Of a DNA stretch of 64,000 nt, positions 63,027 to 64,000 are shown one piece after another. Location of the stretch: the NCBI RefSeq assembly GCF_040372165.1, contig NZ_BAABWG010000005.1, positions 62,001 through 126,000 of the forward strand, given 5' to 3'. A model generated the notes under the pieces. That model saw nothing but the letters and a program-made list of their open reading frames with translations, ran no database searches and had not been told where the DNA came from. The stretch comes from Hydrogenophaga sp040372165 (GTDB taxonomy: Bacteria; Pseudomonadota; Gammaproteobacteria; Burkholderiales; Burkholderiaceae_C). Both the position numbers and the translations under genes were made by a program. Within the stretch, counting starts at the first letter, position 1; each line of letters opens with the position of its first letter.

Positions 63027-64000
63027 GCAAGCCAACGGGTGACGCGCCTGGCATGGTGATTGTGGGAGCCGGCCAGGCCGGTGTGCAAGCCGCCGAAGCT
63101 TTGCGCGCCGGTGGGTATGAAGGCTCTGTCACCTTGTTGGGCGACGAGCCCTATGGGCCTTATCACAGACCGCCCTTGTCCAAGGCCTGGCTCGCCGGCG
63201 AAATGGATGCTGCCCAACTGATGATGCGCGCGCCCGACATGCTGGCGCGCAAGAACATCGACTTGCGCACGCGTGTGTCCGTGGCTTCCATTGACCGCCC
63301 GCAGAAGCTGTTGCATCTCAAGAATGGTTCGGTACTGCCGTATGACGGGCTGGTGCTGGCCACAGGCTCGACGCCTCGCTCGCTGAACATCCCTGGCGCC
63401 GATACCATGGGCGTGCTGGCACTGCGCTCCCGCGACGATGCCAATGCCATATCCGACAGGATGACGATGTGCGCCGAACAAAGCCGGCCTGTTGTGGTCA
63501 TCGGCGGCGGTTTCATCGGGCTGGAGGTGGCAGCCACCGCACGCCAGAAGGACCTGCTGGTCACCGTACTCGAATCGGCGCCGCGCCTGCTCGGTCGAGT
63601 GCTCTCGCCGTCCCTCTCGGACTGGTATGCCCGATTGCACACCGGTCATGGTGTGACCTTGATGCTGAACACCCAGTGCATCGCCATCGAGCACGATGAA
63701 CAGGGCGTGACAGGTGTGCGGCTATCCGATGGCAGCTTACTGCCCGCCGGCCTGGTAGTGGTCGGCGTTGGTGTACTGGCCAACGATGCAATGGCCAGGA
63801 AAGCAGGCCTGCCATGTGATCGCGGCATCATTGTCGACGCCTGCGGCCGCACCGACGACCCTTTCATCGTGGCTGCTGGCGACTGCACAGCGCGGCGCCT
63901 GTCCGATGGCAGCCTGCTGAGGCTGGAGTCAGTGCAGAACGCCACCGAGCAGGGCAAGAGCGCCGCGTCGGCCCTGCTGGGCCAGGAGCGCCCGTTCACC
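63023..64000 (+). CDS. FAD-dependent ferredoxin reductase (partial, 3' end outside window)
   Basis: 326 residues are visible and the frame runs off the right edge. FAD-binding VIVGAGQAGVQAAEAL is at residues 12-27, followed by YHRPPLSKAWL and ATGSTPRSL. The NAD-binding VVIGGGFIGLEVAATA is mid-protein and AAGDC lies near the end. It belongs to the putidaredoxin/rhodocoxin reductase family and uses NADH to reduce the ferredoxin. ATG 63023 overlaps the ferredoxin stop by four bases. Confidence 0.94.
   Translation, partial: MSKPTGDAPGMVIVGAGQAGVQAAEALRAGGYEGSVTLLGDEPYGPYHRPPLSKAWLAGEMDAAQLMMRAPDMLARKNIDLRTRVSVASIDRPQKLLHLKNGSVLPYDGLVLATGSTPRSLNIPGADTMGVLALRSRDDANAISDRMTMCAEQSRPVVVIGGGFIGLEVAATARQKDLLVTVLESAPRLLGRVLSPSLSDWYARLHTGHGVTLMLNTQCIAIEHDEQGVTGVRLSDGSLLPAGLVVVGVGVLANDAMARKAGLPCDRGIIVDACGRTDDPFIVAAGDCTARRLSDGSLLRLESVQNATEQGKSAASALLGQERPFT

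Overview
The window reads as a chromosomal segment of a Gram-negative betaproteobacterium, most likely of the Comamonadaceae (Burkholderiales). This is inferred from the high GC content, the DUF1631, DUF1415 and DUF4148 proteins, the phasin, a general amino-acid ABC transporter, a protocatechuate 4,5-dioxygenase, and the GC-rich hairpin repeats between genes. The genus cannot be fixed by eye. I saw no rRNA, tRNA, CRISPR array, prophage or transposase gene.

Layout. 1-5.2 kb: the 3' end of a thiolase gene, a RavA/ViaA-type MoxR ATPase and VWA pair, a small DUF1232 membrane protein, a 2OG-Fe oxygenase-like protein and a bacteriohemerythrin. 5.3-9.1 kb: a DUF2189 membrane protein, an AcuI/YhdH-type reductase and an acyl-CoA ligase. 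9.5-14.1 kb: a complete polar amino-acid ABC importer in the order substrate-binding protein, permease, permease, ATPase. 14.3-21.6 kb: two unknown proteins, a CadR/PbrR-type MerR regulator divergent from a CDF metal exporter, and then a copper-handling operon (Cys/His-rich small protein, TolC-like protein, multicopper oxidase, cupredoxin, DUF411 protein, CusF-like protein). 22-27.7 kb: an Aer-like chemoreceptor, a membrane-anchored TAXI-type binding protein, and DUF1631 and DUF1415 proteins.

27.7-28.7 kb is a repeat-rich island with a 488-bp element that has GC-rich terminal inverted repeats. A relative lies at 47.34-47.86 kb. 28.7-34.8 kb: EttA, an unknown protein, an RhlE-type helicase, an EEP-family hydrolase and a cupin. 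35-38.3 kb: a DUF4148 secreted protein, a Tat-type secreted unknown, and an ECF sigma factor overlapping a one-TM protein with a C-terminal ankyrin module, which is probably its anti-sigma. 38.3-43.5 kb: a reverse-strand run of hydroxyacid dehydrogenase, NhaD-type antiporter, FKBP isomerase, nitroreductase, thioesterase and HDAC-like deacetylase. 43.6-48.8 kb: phasin with a strong promoter, a possible small RNA, an iron-dependent alcohol dehydrogenase, an iron-binding periplasmic protein, the second repeat element and an SDR dehydrogenase behind a perfect 16-bp palindrome. 49.2-57.9 kb: a GspE-type ATPase, gamma-glutamyltransferase, DnaG and RpoD.

58-64 kb is an aromatic catabolism region. 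It holds LigA and LigB, a divergent LysR regulator, a PobR-like AraC regulator, and a three-component cytochrome P450 system (P450, adrenodoxin-type ferredoxin, FAD reductase cut by the window end). A reasonable inference is that the P450 system oxidises an aromatic compound that is later funnelled into protocatechuate meta-cleavage.

The least explained material is the pair of terminal-inverted-repeat elements with a shared palindromic core, the tandem GC repeats, the ECF sigma and ankyrin module, and several conserved-looking unknowns (14347, 14702, 30585, 35784).
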